The position numbers were made by a program, and so were the translations under genes. Under the pieces are notes generated by a model. The model saw nothing but the letters and a program-made list of their open reading frames with translations, was not told where the DNA came from and ran no database searches. A stretch of 38,756 nucleotides of DNA from a virus, in IMG/VR virus record IMGVR_UViG_3300010885_031091, positions 1 through 38,756 of that record, one strand, 5' to 3'. Positions 24,116 through 29,524 of the stretch are shown piece after piece. The stretch's first letter is position 1; each line of letters opens with the position of its first letter.

Positions 24116-24453
24116 ACCAGTCTGCCCTCCGTATAGATGTCCTCGTCGCCAGACACCGCCCGGTGGTAGACCTCCATTGCATCTTCATGGAAGTCATCGA
24201 CGGTGACGGCATGGGGGTCCATGATGTTTGGCTCAGGCATCACGGCAACAGCAACAAAGAACCTCCACACAACGGTGCTGTGTCTGGTGACTGGCGGCCC
24301 GTCGCTCGCGCCATCAACCAACTCGACAACCACATCACGCAGGCTCTTGTCAGCCTCGTGCGTTATGTATCGAACGCGGAACCTGCCACCATCCATCTTG
24401 CACAGAGTGATGGTGCCAATGATCTCCTCGCGGCGGTCTGATTCATCTGTCAT
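24112..24453 (-). CDS. hypothetical protein in MoxR-VWA operon
   Basis: 113 residues from the ATG at 24453, chosen for the AGGAGGATCGC upstream; an in-frame start 15 nt earlier is weaker. Acidic protein with beta-like segments (RFRVRYITHEAD, VVWRFFVAVAVMPE). No motif recognised. A degenerate copy of the 15-bp palindrome lies 16 nt upstream of the start, between it and the MoxR stop. Confidence 0.65.
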   Translation of the reverse strand: MTDESDRREEIIGTITLCKMDGGRFRVRYITHEADKSLRDVVVELVDGASDGPPVTRHSTVVWRFFVAVAVMPEPNIMDPHAVTVDDFHEDAMEVYHRAVSGDEDIYTEGRLV

Positions 24454-24469
24454 GCGATCCTCCTGCAAA

Positions 24470-24484
24470 GGTTGAAGTTGTACC
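24470..24484 (-). promoter_or_regulatory. 15-bp palindrome copy (degenerate), start-associated
   Basis: Plus strand GGTTGAAGTTGTACC, 16 nt upstream of the 113-aa gene, between the MoxR stop and the AGGAGG. Confidence 0.6.
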
Positions 24485-24495
24485 TAACGCCCCCC

Positions 24496-25518
24496 TCAAA
24501 TGATGAGGGAGGCGTTCTTCGCTGCCCATGCCCGGACCTCGGGGATCTTCTTGGTGTCTGCGTCACGGGCGATAGCGTCCTTGATGCAGAGCACGGCGAA
24601 CTCCTCGTTCGGCAGTCGGCCAAGATACTCAACGATAGCCTTGGCGTTCTTGGTATTGATGGCGCGGCTCAGGTTCGAAGCCACGGCATAGGACATGGCC
24701 GGGGCGTGCTCACCATCGGGGACCCTCGCCTTCGAAGGCGAGGCAATGATCTCCTCGACTGAGGGCATCTGACCGTACAGGCGGAGATGACCCATGAACT
24801 CGATGGCCGCACCCTCGCCAACGGTACCAGCGAACATGCACTGTTGGACGTAGGGGTCCAGACCCTGCATGTCCAAGATCCCGGATACGAAAGCCCACGC
24901 GCGGGGAGATGGGAAGCAGGTCTCTGCCGCATCGAACTTGTGCAGTAGTTCGGTGCGAGACCGGACAAAGGACACCACCTCGCCGCGAACGTCATTGGTG
25001 TTGGCCCATGTCGCGAAGTCATCCACGTCAGCCTCCACGTCAATGAAGGTGAAGCGGTTGGCAAGATGGCGGGGCATCTCGTTGACGGCAGACCGGTCGG
25101 ACCGGCGGTTACCAGCGGCAACGATGACGGCACCAGCGGGTAACACAACTGTACCCATGCGACCCTCCAGCACGATCTGCGAGACTGAAGACTGAACGAT
25201 CTGTGCAGCCTGCACGATCTCGTCGAAGAAGATGAACCCCTTCCACTTGGGATCAGTCGGGATGTCCTCAGGCGTGCACCAGATGGTCTTCTTGCCTTCG
25301 ACCTTGGGGACGCCGCGCATATCGGCAGCGTCCATACCGGCGAGGCGGTACTCAGCAACCTCAACGCCAAGTGAGTCAGCGGCCTGATAGATCAGGCTGG
25401 ACTTGGAAACGCCCGGCGCACCGCGCAGGAACAGATTGATTGCACGCTGGCGGGGGATGCCCGACAGGTTGTAGTTGAAGGCCGAAGTGATGGCGTTCAA
25501 AGCAAGAGATGGCTTCAT
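24496..25518 (-). CDS. MoxR-type AAA+ ATPase
   Basis: 340 residues from the ATG at 25518 (GGAGAAGTACCAACC upstream); an upstream ATG at 25554 coincides with the -10 box and is unlikely. Walker A is GAPGVSKS at 33-40 and Walker B IFFDEI with D99/E100. Sensor region VIVAAGNRRSDRSAV, then MPRHLANRF as arginine-finger region. MoxR ATPases act as chaperones that remodel partner complexes together with VWA proteins, and the VWA protein lies in the same operon. It heads the operon behind a TATAAT box. Confidence 0.88.
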   Translation of the reverse strand: MKPSLALNAITSAFNYNLSGIPRQRAINLFLRGAPGVSKSSLIYQAADSLGVEVAEYRLAGMDAADMRGVPKVEGKKTIWCTPEDIPTDPKWKGFIFFDEIVQAAQIVQSSVSQIVLEGRMGTVVLPAGAVIVAAGNRRSDRSAVNEMPRHLANRFTFIDVEADVDDFATWANTNDVRGEVVSFVRSRTELLHKFDAAETCFPSPRAWAFVSGILDMQGLDPYVQQCMFAGTVGEGAAIEFMGHLRLYGQMPSVEEIIASPSKARVPDGEHAPAMSYAVASNLSRAINTKNAKAIVEYLGRLPNEEFAVLCIKDAIARDADTKKIPEVRAWAAKNASLII

Positions 25519-25552
25519 GGTTGGTACTTCTCCGGTTGTCCCCTCAGGGATC

Positions 25553-25572
25553 ATTATAGTAGCACAACGCTA
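25553..25572 (-). promoter_or_regulatory. leftward promoter of the MoxR operon
   Basis: A perfect TATAAT (minus strand, 25558 to 25553) lies about 35 nt upstream of the MoxR start. No good -35 box is seen at 16-18 nt. A small dyad GTAGC/GCTAC (25558-25572) overlaps it, and a palindrome copy lies about 50 bp upstream, so activator or repressor control is plausible. Confidence 0.55.
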
Positions 25573-25607
25573 CACAACATGCAAGTACAAAGATTGTGAG
25601 TTATGAA

Positions 25608-25622
25608 GGTACAAGTTGCACC
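25608..25622 (-). promoter_or_regulatory. 15-bp palindrome copy upstream of MoxR promoter
   Basis: Plus strand GGTACAAGTTGCACC, directly beside the terminator of the upstream unit and about 50 bp upstream of the TATAAT. This copy is not start-associated but promoter-associated. Confidence 0.7.
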
Positions 25623-25625
25623 AAT

Positions 25626-25651
25626 CCCCGGCACGACCAAGCGTGCCGGGG
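25626..25651 (-). terminator. terminator hairpin after HTH gene
   Basis: CCCCGGCACG / CGTGCCGGGG, a perfect 10-bp stem with a 6-nt loop, 11 nt after the stop of the HTH gene. The leftward tail is ATTGG, without a U-run. It separates this unit from the MoxR operon. Confidence 0.7.
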
Positions 25652-25662
25652 TGGCACAAGGC

Positions 25663-26010
25663 TTAGAGCAGGCGACCTGCCATGCGGTGAGTCAGGATCT
25701 CTACCTGCTCGCCGAGGCGCTGAACCTCTTCCAGAAGGAGTTCAATGCTGGCCTCCGCACCGCGCAGGCGGGACACCAACTCCATGTACTTGACGGGCTT
25801 GCCGTGCTCCTCTGCACGACCAGTGATCAGCTCGCCGAACCCGCTCTGGCGAACGTACTTGACCGACGAAGGGGGTACGCCAAGCTTGTCGGCGATTGCC
25901 TTGTCTGACATGTTGTTGACGTACTTGAACAGCTTGTCGCCAGACTTCTCGATGTTGGCGGAAACCGTGGTGTAGATGTCAAGCTTCTGCTTGAGGGTAA
26001 GACGTGCCAT
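25663..26010 (-). CDS. helix-turn-helix protein with C-terminal coiled coil
   Basis: 115 residues from the ATG at 26010 (AGGAG 8 nt upstream); a GTG three codons earlier is possible. MSDKAIADKLGVPPSSVKYV is a helix-turn-helix. The C-terminal RLRGAEASIELLLEEVQRL is a coiled coil for dimerisation. A plausible DNA-binding regulator, and a good candidate to bind the dispersed palindrome because it is encoded among the copies. It is the third gene of a unit that begins at a perfect palindrome. Confidence 0.7.
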   Translation of the reverse strand: MARLTLKQKLDIYTTVSANIEKSGDKLFKYVNNMSDKAIADKLGVPPSSVKYVRQSGFGELITGRAEEHGKPVKYMELVSRLRGAEASIELLLEEVQRLGEQVEILTHRMAGRLL

Positions 26011-26046
26011 TTTACTCACTCCTAGATAGCGCCACTCGGGCGTTGG

Positions 26047-26139
26047 TTAGCTGAACGCACATACGATTGCAAAGAAGGCGATCATGAAGACGCCAGCGTA
26101 GACGTGCGCGCAGATGGTATCTGATATCACACGCAACAT
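26047..26139 (-). CDS. 30-aa single-TM peptide
   Basis: The ATG at 26139 overlaps the previous stop as TAATG; stop at 26047. The peptide MLRVISDTICAHVYAGVFMI plus AFFAIVCAFS is nearly all one transmembrane helix. No separate Shine-Dalgarno is visible, so expression would depend on coupling. Tiny membrane peptides are common in phage early regions. Moderate to low support from position alone. Confidence 0.45.
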   Translation of the reverse strand: MLRVISDTICAHVYAGVFMIAFFAIVCAFS

Positions 26140-26318
26140 TATGCTGCCACAGCACAGCGAACCGCGCCAATGCTTGCGGTGACGGATGCGTAGCGATTGC
26201 CACTCAGAACAATGCTCACAGCCGCAGACTTGTTACGGGCATACACAGCGCACTGCTTGACGATGTTGCCATCCTCGTCACGAGCAATGACGATGTACTG
26301 CCCAAGATAACCAGACAT
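26139..26318 (-). CDS. 59-aa hypothetical protein
   Basis: The ATG at 26318 has AAGGAGATCAACC directly upstream and a perfect palindrome copy 22 nt upstream. The protein starts MSGYLGQYIVIARDEDGNIV and continues with KSAAVSIVLSGNRYA: two beta-like strands around a turn. Soluble, no known motif. First gene of a three-gene leftward unit. Confidence 0.7.
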   Translation of the reverse strand: MSGYLGQYIVIARDEDGNIVKQCAVYARNKSAAVSIVLSGNRYASVTASIGAVRCAVAA

Positions 26319-26340
26319 GGTTGATCTCCTTCAGATGAAA

Positions 26341-26355
26341 GGTGCAAGTTGCACC
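26341..26355 (-). promoter_or_regulatory. 15-bp palindrome copy (perfect), start-associated
   Basis: GGTGCAAGTTGCACC on the plus strand, 22 nt upstream of the 59-aa gene. It belongs to the duplicated block palindrome + GACCAC dyad + terminator. Confidence 0.85.
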
Positions 26356-26357
26356 CT

Positions 26358-26400
26358 AGACCACAGTGGTCTGATGTCGGCATGGCTCAACCATGCCGAC
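26358..26400 (-). terminator. dyad plus terminator hairpin, first copy of duplicated block
   Basis: AGACCAC-A-GTGGTCT (26358-26372) is a 15-bp dyad. Next to it GTCGGCATGG / CCATGCCGAC (26376-26385, 26391-26400) forms a 10-bp stem with a 5-nt loop, 6 nt after the stop of the 52-aa gene in the leftward sense. Almost the same block recurs at 28256-28316. Confidence 0.75.
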
Positions 26401-26406
26401 CGCAGA

Positions 26407-26565
26407 TCACTCTGCTTTGATGATGGCGTCGGTGATGGCAATGGCATCAGACAATGCAGCCACAACATCACGCCTGAAGCTTGGCTCGCCATGATGCGTC
26501 TCGCTCACATAGGCAATCGCCAAGTGGAGCGCGTCATCCAGAATCCTCATTTCGTCGGGCGTCAT
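26407..26565 (-). CDS. 52-aa hypothetical protein
   Basis: The ATG at 26565 overlaps the preceding stop (AATGA), the stop is at 26407. The peptide MTPDEMRILDDALHLAIAYV continues to DVVAALSDAIAITDAIIKAE, all-helical and acidic. It is coupled to the upstream 97-aa gene and followed by a terminator. Function unknown. Confidence 0.65.
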   Translation of the reverse strand: MTPDEMRILDDALHLAIAYVSETHHGEPSFRRDVVAALSDAIAITDAIIKAE

Positions 26566-26855
26566 TCTGCTGCCTCCGCGATAGTCTCGATTGCGAGATC
26601 CCGGAGGAGCGTGTTGAGCGACGGCTTGTCCGCCAGTGTCACCACGAGTCCAGAGTACAGAGTGTAGGCAGCACCATTAGTGCTGCCTTCCCTCACGCCA
26701 ATACGCACAGTGTCGCGGCCCATATAATCCACACCAAGTTCTACCGTGATCGTGCCTGAATAGGACTTCGCCCGAACAGTCAGGCCGGTCGTCGCGTGGC
26801 CAAGGCGGGACGCCACACCGCGCCCACCTTCAACGGTTCCCATAAATCTAGCCAT
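26562..26855 (-). CDS. hypothetical protein, 97 aa
   Basis: GGGAGATGAATC before the ATG and a palindrome copy 19 nt upstream. Gly-rich N-terminus (GTVEGGRGVASRLGHATTGL) followed by beta-like segments (GTITVELGVDYMGRDTVRIG) and a C-terminal helix. It resembles small phage beta-barrel-like proteins in general outline only. Function unknown. Confidence 0.7.
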   Translation of the reverse strand: MARFMGTVEGGRGVASRLGHATTGLTVRAKSYSGTITVELGVDYMGRDTVRIGVREGSTNGAAYTLYSGLVVTLADKPSLNTLLRDLAIETIAEAAE

Positions 26856-26874
26856 GATTCATCTCCCTCACATA

Positions 26875-26889
26875 GGTACAAGTTGCACG
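26875..26889 (-). promoter_or_regulatory. 15-bp palindrome copy, start-associated
   Basis: Plus strand GGTACAAGTTGCACG, 19 nt upstream of the 97-aa gene, immediately after the stop of the 94-aa gene with no terminator between. Confidence 0.75.
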
Positions 26890-26893
26890 TAAA

Positions 26894-27178
26894 TCACTTC
26901 AGCTTCTTACGGATGTAGGAGACGGCATTAGCCACCTCCGCATCAGTCATCGGACGCTCCTCTTCCGCATCTTCGTATGGATCATCAGGCTCTACAGAAC
27001 ATAGAGCACCGCTCCATTCGCCATTTTTAGGGTCAAGTTCATAGAACAGGGACCATACCCTGCTCTCGCACCCCTCAAGATCGTCCTTGAGCAGGTACTC
27101 GATGTAGTCAGTACCCTTTGTTGACCAAGGCACACCAGAGAACTCGATGTTGCTGCCATCGATGTCTATAAAGTTCAT
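26894..27178 (-). CDS. acidic hypothetical protein, 94 aa
   Basis: AGGAGGAGCCGCT precedes the ATG. Strongly acidic (EPDDPYEDAEEERP), with several tryptophans and tyrosines, ending in a basic helix VSYIRKKLK. Small acidic phage proteins sometimes act as DNA mimics or inhibitors, but nothing specific supports that here. No palindrome ahead of it; it is second in its unit. Confidence 0.7.
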   Translation of the reverse strand: MNFIDIDGSNIEFSGVPWSTKGTDYIEYLLKDDLEGCESRVWSLFYELDPKNGEWSGALCSVEPDDPYEDAEEERPMTDAEVANAVSYIRKKLK

Positions 27179-27208
27179 AGCGGCTCCTCCTAGCTATGCC
27201 GATGCACG

Positions 27209-27493
27209 TTAGCTCCACATATCTTCCAGATTGTCGGCGATCCAGTGGAGCGCCTCCTTAGCCTTGGCAAAGCTTGCGTCGGTGGCATTGCCATTCTTGT
27301 CCAGAGAACCATGATTGCTCAGGATCCTACCGGCATCACGGATGGCCAAGCCCCATGCCTCGGGGGTGGTGTCATGGGGATGGCTCTTGGCATGCTCCGC
27401 CATGAAGATCAGGCGTTCACCAAGCCACAGCGGGAGGCTAGACCGTAGGTCGTACCAGCCAGCGGGGATCTTCTTCTTGAGATCTACAGACAT
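27209..27493 (-). CDS. hypothetical protein, 94 aa
   Basis: ATG at 27493 with AAGGAGAATGAC; a longer frame upstream runs through the palindrome and is not used. Amphipathic helices: SLPLWLGERLIFMAEHAKSH, PEAWGLAIRDAGRILSNHG and AKAKEALHWIADNLEDMW. Soluble helical protein of unknown role. First gene of a two-gene unit that begins with a perfect palindrome. Confidence 0.7.
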   Translation of the reverse strand: MSVDLKKKIPAGWYDLRSSLPLWLGERLIFMAEHAKSHPHDTTPEAWGLAIRDAGRILSNHGSLDKNGNATDASFAKAKEALHWIADNLEDMWS

Positions 27494-27510
27494 GTCATTC
27501 TCCTTCGAAA

Positions 27511-27525
27511 GGTGCAAGTTGCACC
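27511..27525 (-). promoter_or_regulatory. 15-bp palindrome copy (perfect), start-associated
   Basis: GGTGCAAGTTGCACC, 17 nt upstream of the 94-aa gene. A 10-bp palindrome GATAATTATC (27535-27544) lies just upstream of it. Confidence 0.85.
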
Positions 27526-27555
27526 TCGATCCATGATAATTATCAAGAACTCCAA

Positions 27556-27610
27556 CCCCTGACATGAAGACTGCGAGAGCGCGAAGCCGCCCGAATATTC
27601 ATGTCAGGGG
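27556..27610 (-). terminator. long-stem terminator hairpin
   Basis: A perfect 13-bp stem, CCCCTGACATGAA (27556-27568) with TTCATGTCAGGGG (27598-27610), enclosing a 29-nt GC-rich head that can itself fold. It lies 21 nt after the stop of the 46-aa gene and ends that unit. Confidence 0.7.
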
Positions 27611-27631
27611 GTAATCAAAGGCGGTGGTCTA

Positions 27632-27772
27632 TTACCCTTCCCACCATGGTCGAAGCGCCCGGCGATTCCGGATGCGATCAAAGATGTGCGTTGCGACACC
27701 GACAAGCGCGGTGGGGCCGAAGAAGACGGCGACCAGCGCCATCACCTTCCAGAACAGGGGTGCATGTTCCAT
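27632..27772 (-). CDS. 46-aa single-TM protein
   Basis: ATG 27772, GGAAGTGAGCC upstream, stop 27632. The sequence begins MEHAPLFWKVMALVAVFFGP followed by TALVGVATHI, a transmembrane helix of about 22 residues, with a basic C-terminal tail (RIRNRRALRPWWEG) that should stay in the cytoplasm. The start lies 3 nt after the previous stop. Role unknown. Confidence 0.7.
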   Translation of the reverse strand: MEHAPLFWKVMALVAVFFGPTALVGVATHIFDRIRNRRALRPWWEG

Positions 27773-27775
27773 GGC

Positions 27776-27961
27776 TCACTTCCCACAAAAGGCGCAAGTT
27801 ACACCAACCTTGGCGGCCTCCGCCTTGCGAAGCCCCTCAATCACAGAGTTCAAGTGGGCAATGATGTGGTCAGGGTTCATGCCAGCCTTCTCTAGCTTGT
27901 GTGGCATGGCGGCGGCGAGATCCCTGATCACTGTGTACCGATTCAGTTCTGACTTGAACAT
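27776..27961 (-). CDS. 61-aa hypothetical protein whose 3' end encodes the palindrome
   Basis: ATG 27961 with AGGAGGGTAAGAGAA; upstream in-frame starts are less likely. Helical protein ending VGVTCAFCGK. The codons for GVTCA are the palindrome copy at 27791-27805, placed 18 nt before the next gene's start. The terminal CxxC could bind metal or just reflect the DNA constraint. Function unknown. Confidence 0.7.
   Translation of the reverse strand: MFKSELNRYTVIRDLAAAMPHKLEKAGMNPDHIIAHLNSVIEGLRKAEAAKVGVTCAFCGK
27791..27805 (-). promoter_or_regulatory. 15-bp palindrome copy inside coding end, start-associated
   Basis: Plus strand GGCGCAAGTTACACC. It overlaps codons of the 61-aa gene and lies 18 nt upstream of the 46-aa gene start, so spacing to the start is kept even at the cost of coding sequence. 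Confidence 0.7.
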
Positions 27962-27975
27962 TTCTCTTACCCTCC

Positions 27976-28233
27976 TCAGGAATGAAACGAGAAGCCATCG
28001 CCATCCCACATGGCGAACATCATGAACTTGGGGCGCGCATCGTTATCATCGGACTCACGATAGGATGCGAAGATCTCTTTCTTGTCGGGGTTCACATATA
28101 TGCGAACAATCGGGATCTCCATGCACCAGTTCGACAGGTAGCCGATGCACCGATCCAACGCCATCGCGTTGGTGACGCTGCGCATTTTCTCCATGCCCAG
28201 CGGGTCGCACTTAATCTGAACGATTCTTGCCAT
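27976..28233 (-). CDS. hypothetical protein, 85 aa
   Basis: ATG 28233 with GAGGAAGATTGATC. N-terminal beta strand (MARIVQIKCDPLG), a central helix (NAMALDRCIGYLSNWC) and a tyrosine/aspartate-rich C-terminal part (IYVNPDKKEIFASYRESDDN). First gene of a three-gene unit that follows the duplicated terminator/dyad/palindrome block. Not recognised. Confidence 0.7.
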   Translation of the reverse strand: MARIVQIKCDPLGMEKMRSVTNAMALDRCIGYLSNWCMEIPIVRIYVNPDKKEIFASYRESDDNDARPKFMMFAMWDGDGFSFHS

Positions 28234-28255
28234 GATCAATCTTCCTCACATGATT

Positions 28256-28270
28256 GGTGCAACTTGCACC
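28256..28270 (-). promoter_or_regulatory. 15-bp palindrome copy (perfect), start-associated
   Basis: GGTGCAACTTGCACC on the plus strand (central base opposite to most copies), 22 nt upstream of the 85-aa gene. Confidence 0.85.
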
Positions 28271-28272
28271 TT

Positions 28273-28316
28273 CGACCACAGTGGTCGGAAGTCGGCATGG
28301 CCCAGACCATGCCGAC
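28273..28316 (-). terminator. dyad plus terminator hairpin, second copy of duplicated block
   Basis: CGACCAC-A-GTGGTCG (28273-28287) and GTCGGCATGG / CCATGCCGAC (28291-28300, 28307-28316; 6-nt loop). It matches the 26358-26400 block nearly base for base while the loop and edge bases differ, and compensating changes keep the dyad ends paired (AGACCAC/GTGGTCT versus CGACCAC/GTGGTCG). Confidence 0.75.
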
Positions 28317-28323
28317 ATGCCCA

Positions 28324-28443
28324 TCACTGAAGCATTGCGCCAATCACAGCCACGTCGAACGCTGCGCACGCCAAGCACGCAACGACCACAGCCACGATCC
28401 AAGCGGCATCCATCCGCCGATGATAACGCTGAACTCGGTTCAT
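28324..28443 (-). CDS. 39-aa single-TM protein
   Basis: ATG 28443 preceded by GGGAGGAGAAATC; stop 28324. It starts with the basic MNRVQRYHRRMD and continues as AAWIVAVVVACLACAAF, a transmembrane helix, ending AVIGAMLQ. By the positive-inside rule the N-terminus is cytoplasmic. Followed by the second terminator block. Role unknown. Confidence 0.7.
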   Translation of the reverse strand: MNRVQRYHRRMDAAWIVAVVVACLACAAFDVAVIGAMLQ

Positions 28444-28457
28444 GATTTCTCCTCCCA

Positions 28458-28718
28458 TCACTGCCAAGAGATCTCGGGATCATCCGCATAATCCCACGTA
28501 ATCATTAAGACCACCGCCACGCCGGAAAAGCGAAGCTCTATGAAATCACCCCCATCCACATACACGTAGTGCCGGGCAGCAATACCAAACGCCCTCTTGG
28601 CATTACGAATAAGGGTGCGACGTGAGATGTTCGCCTCACCCTCAATGGTGAGGCGGTGAAGCCAACCATAGTTAGCCTCGCCACCAAACAGGTCAGTAAA
28701 CTCTAGAATGTAGGCCAT
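28458..28718 (-). CDS. hypothetical protein, 86 aa
   Basis: GGAGGGATGAATC before the ATG, palindrome copy 19 nt upstream. The central RRTLIRNAKRAFGIAARHYV is basic and helical, flanked by beta-like segments (VYVDGGDFIELRFSGVAVV). The pattern recalls small phage proteins of unknown function. The stop is 14 nt before the next start. Confidence 0.7.
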   Translation of the reverse strand: MAYILEFTDLFGGEANYGWLHRLTIEGEANISRRTLIRNAKRAFGIAARHYVYVDGGDFIELRFSGVAVVLMITWDYADDPEISWQ

Positions 28719-28737
28719 GATTCATCCCTCCATGATA

Positions 28738-28752
28738 GGTACAAGTTGCACC
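28738..28752 (-). promoter_or_regulatory. 15-bp palindrome copy, start-associated
   Basis: Plus strand GGTACAAGTTGCACC, 19 nt upstream of the 86-aa gene, between two genes without a terminator. Confidence 0.8.
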
Positions 28753-28763
28753 AAAGGTGCTTG

Positions 28764-29030
28764 TCAGACATTGAAGATGTAGCCACGCGACAGCAAGATC
28801 TGCGAGACACCAGAGCATGTCAGATGACGCGACCAGTTCGCCCGACGGTGATACCGATTCCCACAACAATCATGCTCGTGCACGCAATGCTCGGCATCGA
28901 AGCACTCATCAATCCACCGCTCGATTTCAGCATCGTCATGGCTGGTTTCCCAAACAGACCAGACCGTCCCACCGTAACCGTCCTCATCCTGATGCTCCCA
29001 AGAAGTGATGAAGCACATTCTCTCCGACAT
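28764..29030 (-). CDS. Cys/His-rich hypothetical protein, 88 aa
   Basis: ATG 29030 with AAAGGAAAAATC upstream. Residues about 42-58 (ECFDAEHCVHEHDCCGNRYH) are dense in cysteine and histidine and could bind zinc. The N-terminal part is Trp-rich and acidic (TSWEHQDEDGYGGTVWSVWE). No named family recognised. It is the first gene after the 485-bp noncoding hairpin region. Confidence 0.65.
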   Translation of the reverse strand: MSERMCFITSWEHQDEDGYGGTVWSVWETSHDDAEIERWIDECFDAEHCVHEHDCCGNRYHRRANWSRHLTCSGVSQILLSRGYIFNV

Positions 29031-29049
29031 GATTTTTCCTTTCACGTTT

Positions 29050-29064
29050 GGTGTAACTTGCACA
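29050..29064 (-). promoter_or_regulatory. 15-bp palindrome copy, start-associated
   Basis: Plus strand GGTGTAACTTGCACA, 19 nt upstream of the 88-aa gene. Confidence 0.7.
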
Positions 29065-29455
29065 AAAGGTGCTTGCCAGAAACTGTGATTGCAATGCAAT
29101 CGCGCACAACATGATGCAACATGTCATGTGCGATAGCATCGCTGCTATCTGCCCGCTTAGGGGTTGAGCGTTCGCAATTAAGGCGCATTGCCAGACCCGA
29201 TAGAGTGCGGTATCTGGCGCGCCACCTTGAGGGTGCCTGCCACATGTTCTGGCACCAGTCAGACCTAGCTTAGGGCGCGTTGACGATATGCTTTGCAGCA
29301 TCAATCCAACACGTTTAGTGCAAGTTGCACTAAACCTAAACCGGTTTCTCTGGCTGAACATGTACCATGTGTTGTTCCACCACATGGCATGGTTTCACGG
29401 CTCCGGACCATGGTGTCAGTATGGGCTCCGGACCGTGAGATATAGACGTGACAAG
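29065..29455 (-). other. noncoding, hairpin-rich stretch
   Basis: No credible gene on either strand. Local stems: GATTGC/GCAATC (29087-29092, 29096-29101), CGCACA/TGTGCG (29103-29108, 29127-29132), GATAGCA/TGCTATC (29132-29138, 29143-29149), GCCAGA..CCG/CGG..TCTGGC (29190-29218), GGTGCC/GGCACC (29232-29237, 29251-29256), CCATGTG/CACATGG around 29366-29388, and a direct repeat GGCTCCGGACC (29399 and 29424 regions). It may be a leader or small RNA for the leftward units, or a promoter region. No clear -35/-10 pair is seen. Confidence 0.4.
29313..29335. promoter_or_regulatory. extended palindrome copy, 23 bp perfect
   Basis: GTTTAGTGCAA-G-TTGCACTAAAC. The core AGTGCAAGTTGCACT differs from the consensus symmetrically in the outermost base of both arms. 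This compensated change supports selection for dyad symmetry. It sits mid-way in the noncoding stretch. Confidence 0.8.
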
Positions 29456-29484
29456 GCCCCACGCGGACAAGGTCCGCATGGGGC
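29456..29484 (-). terminator. 12-bp hairpin next to inverted repeat
   Basis: GCCCCA-c-GCGGAC-aag-GTCCGC-a-TGGGGC: two 6-bp helices separated by one C/A mismatch, loop of 3. It abuts the left inverted repeat and, with it, lies downstream of the leftward 226-aa gene; probably a second terminator. Confidence 0.7.
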
Positions 29485-29519
29485 ATATCAGGGAACAAGG
29501 GGTTTTGTCTTGTGCCGCC
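29485..29519. repeat. left inverted repeat (35 bp) flanking the 226-aa gene
   Basis: 31 of 35 bases match the reverse complement of 30310-30344. It has an internal ACAAG/CTTGT stem, so in the leftward direction it also looks like a terminator 5 nt after the gene's stop. The outer ends share ATAT; no clear target-site duplication is seen. Confidence 0.75.
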
Positions 29520-29524
29520 TTTGA

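Noticed and set aside
26012-26203. 63-aa frame on the minus strand
   Set aside because: It overlaps two better-supported small genes in another frame (59 aa with AAGGAG, 30-aa TM peptide).
28984-29385. Frames of 133 and 67 aa on the minus strand
   Set aside because: They run through the hairpin-rich stretch, lack Shine-Dalgarno sequences and have no pattern.
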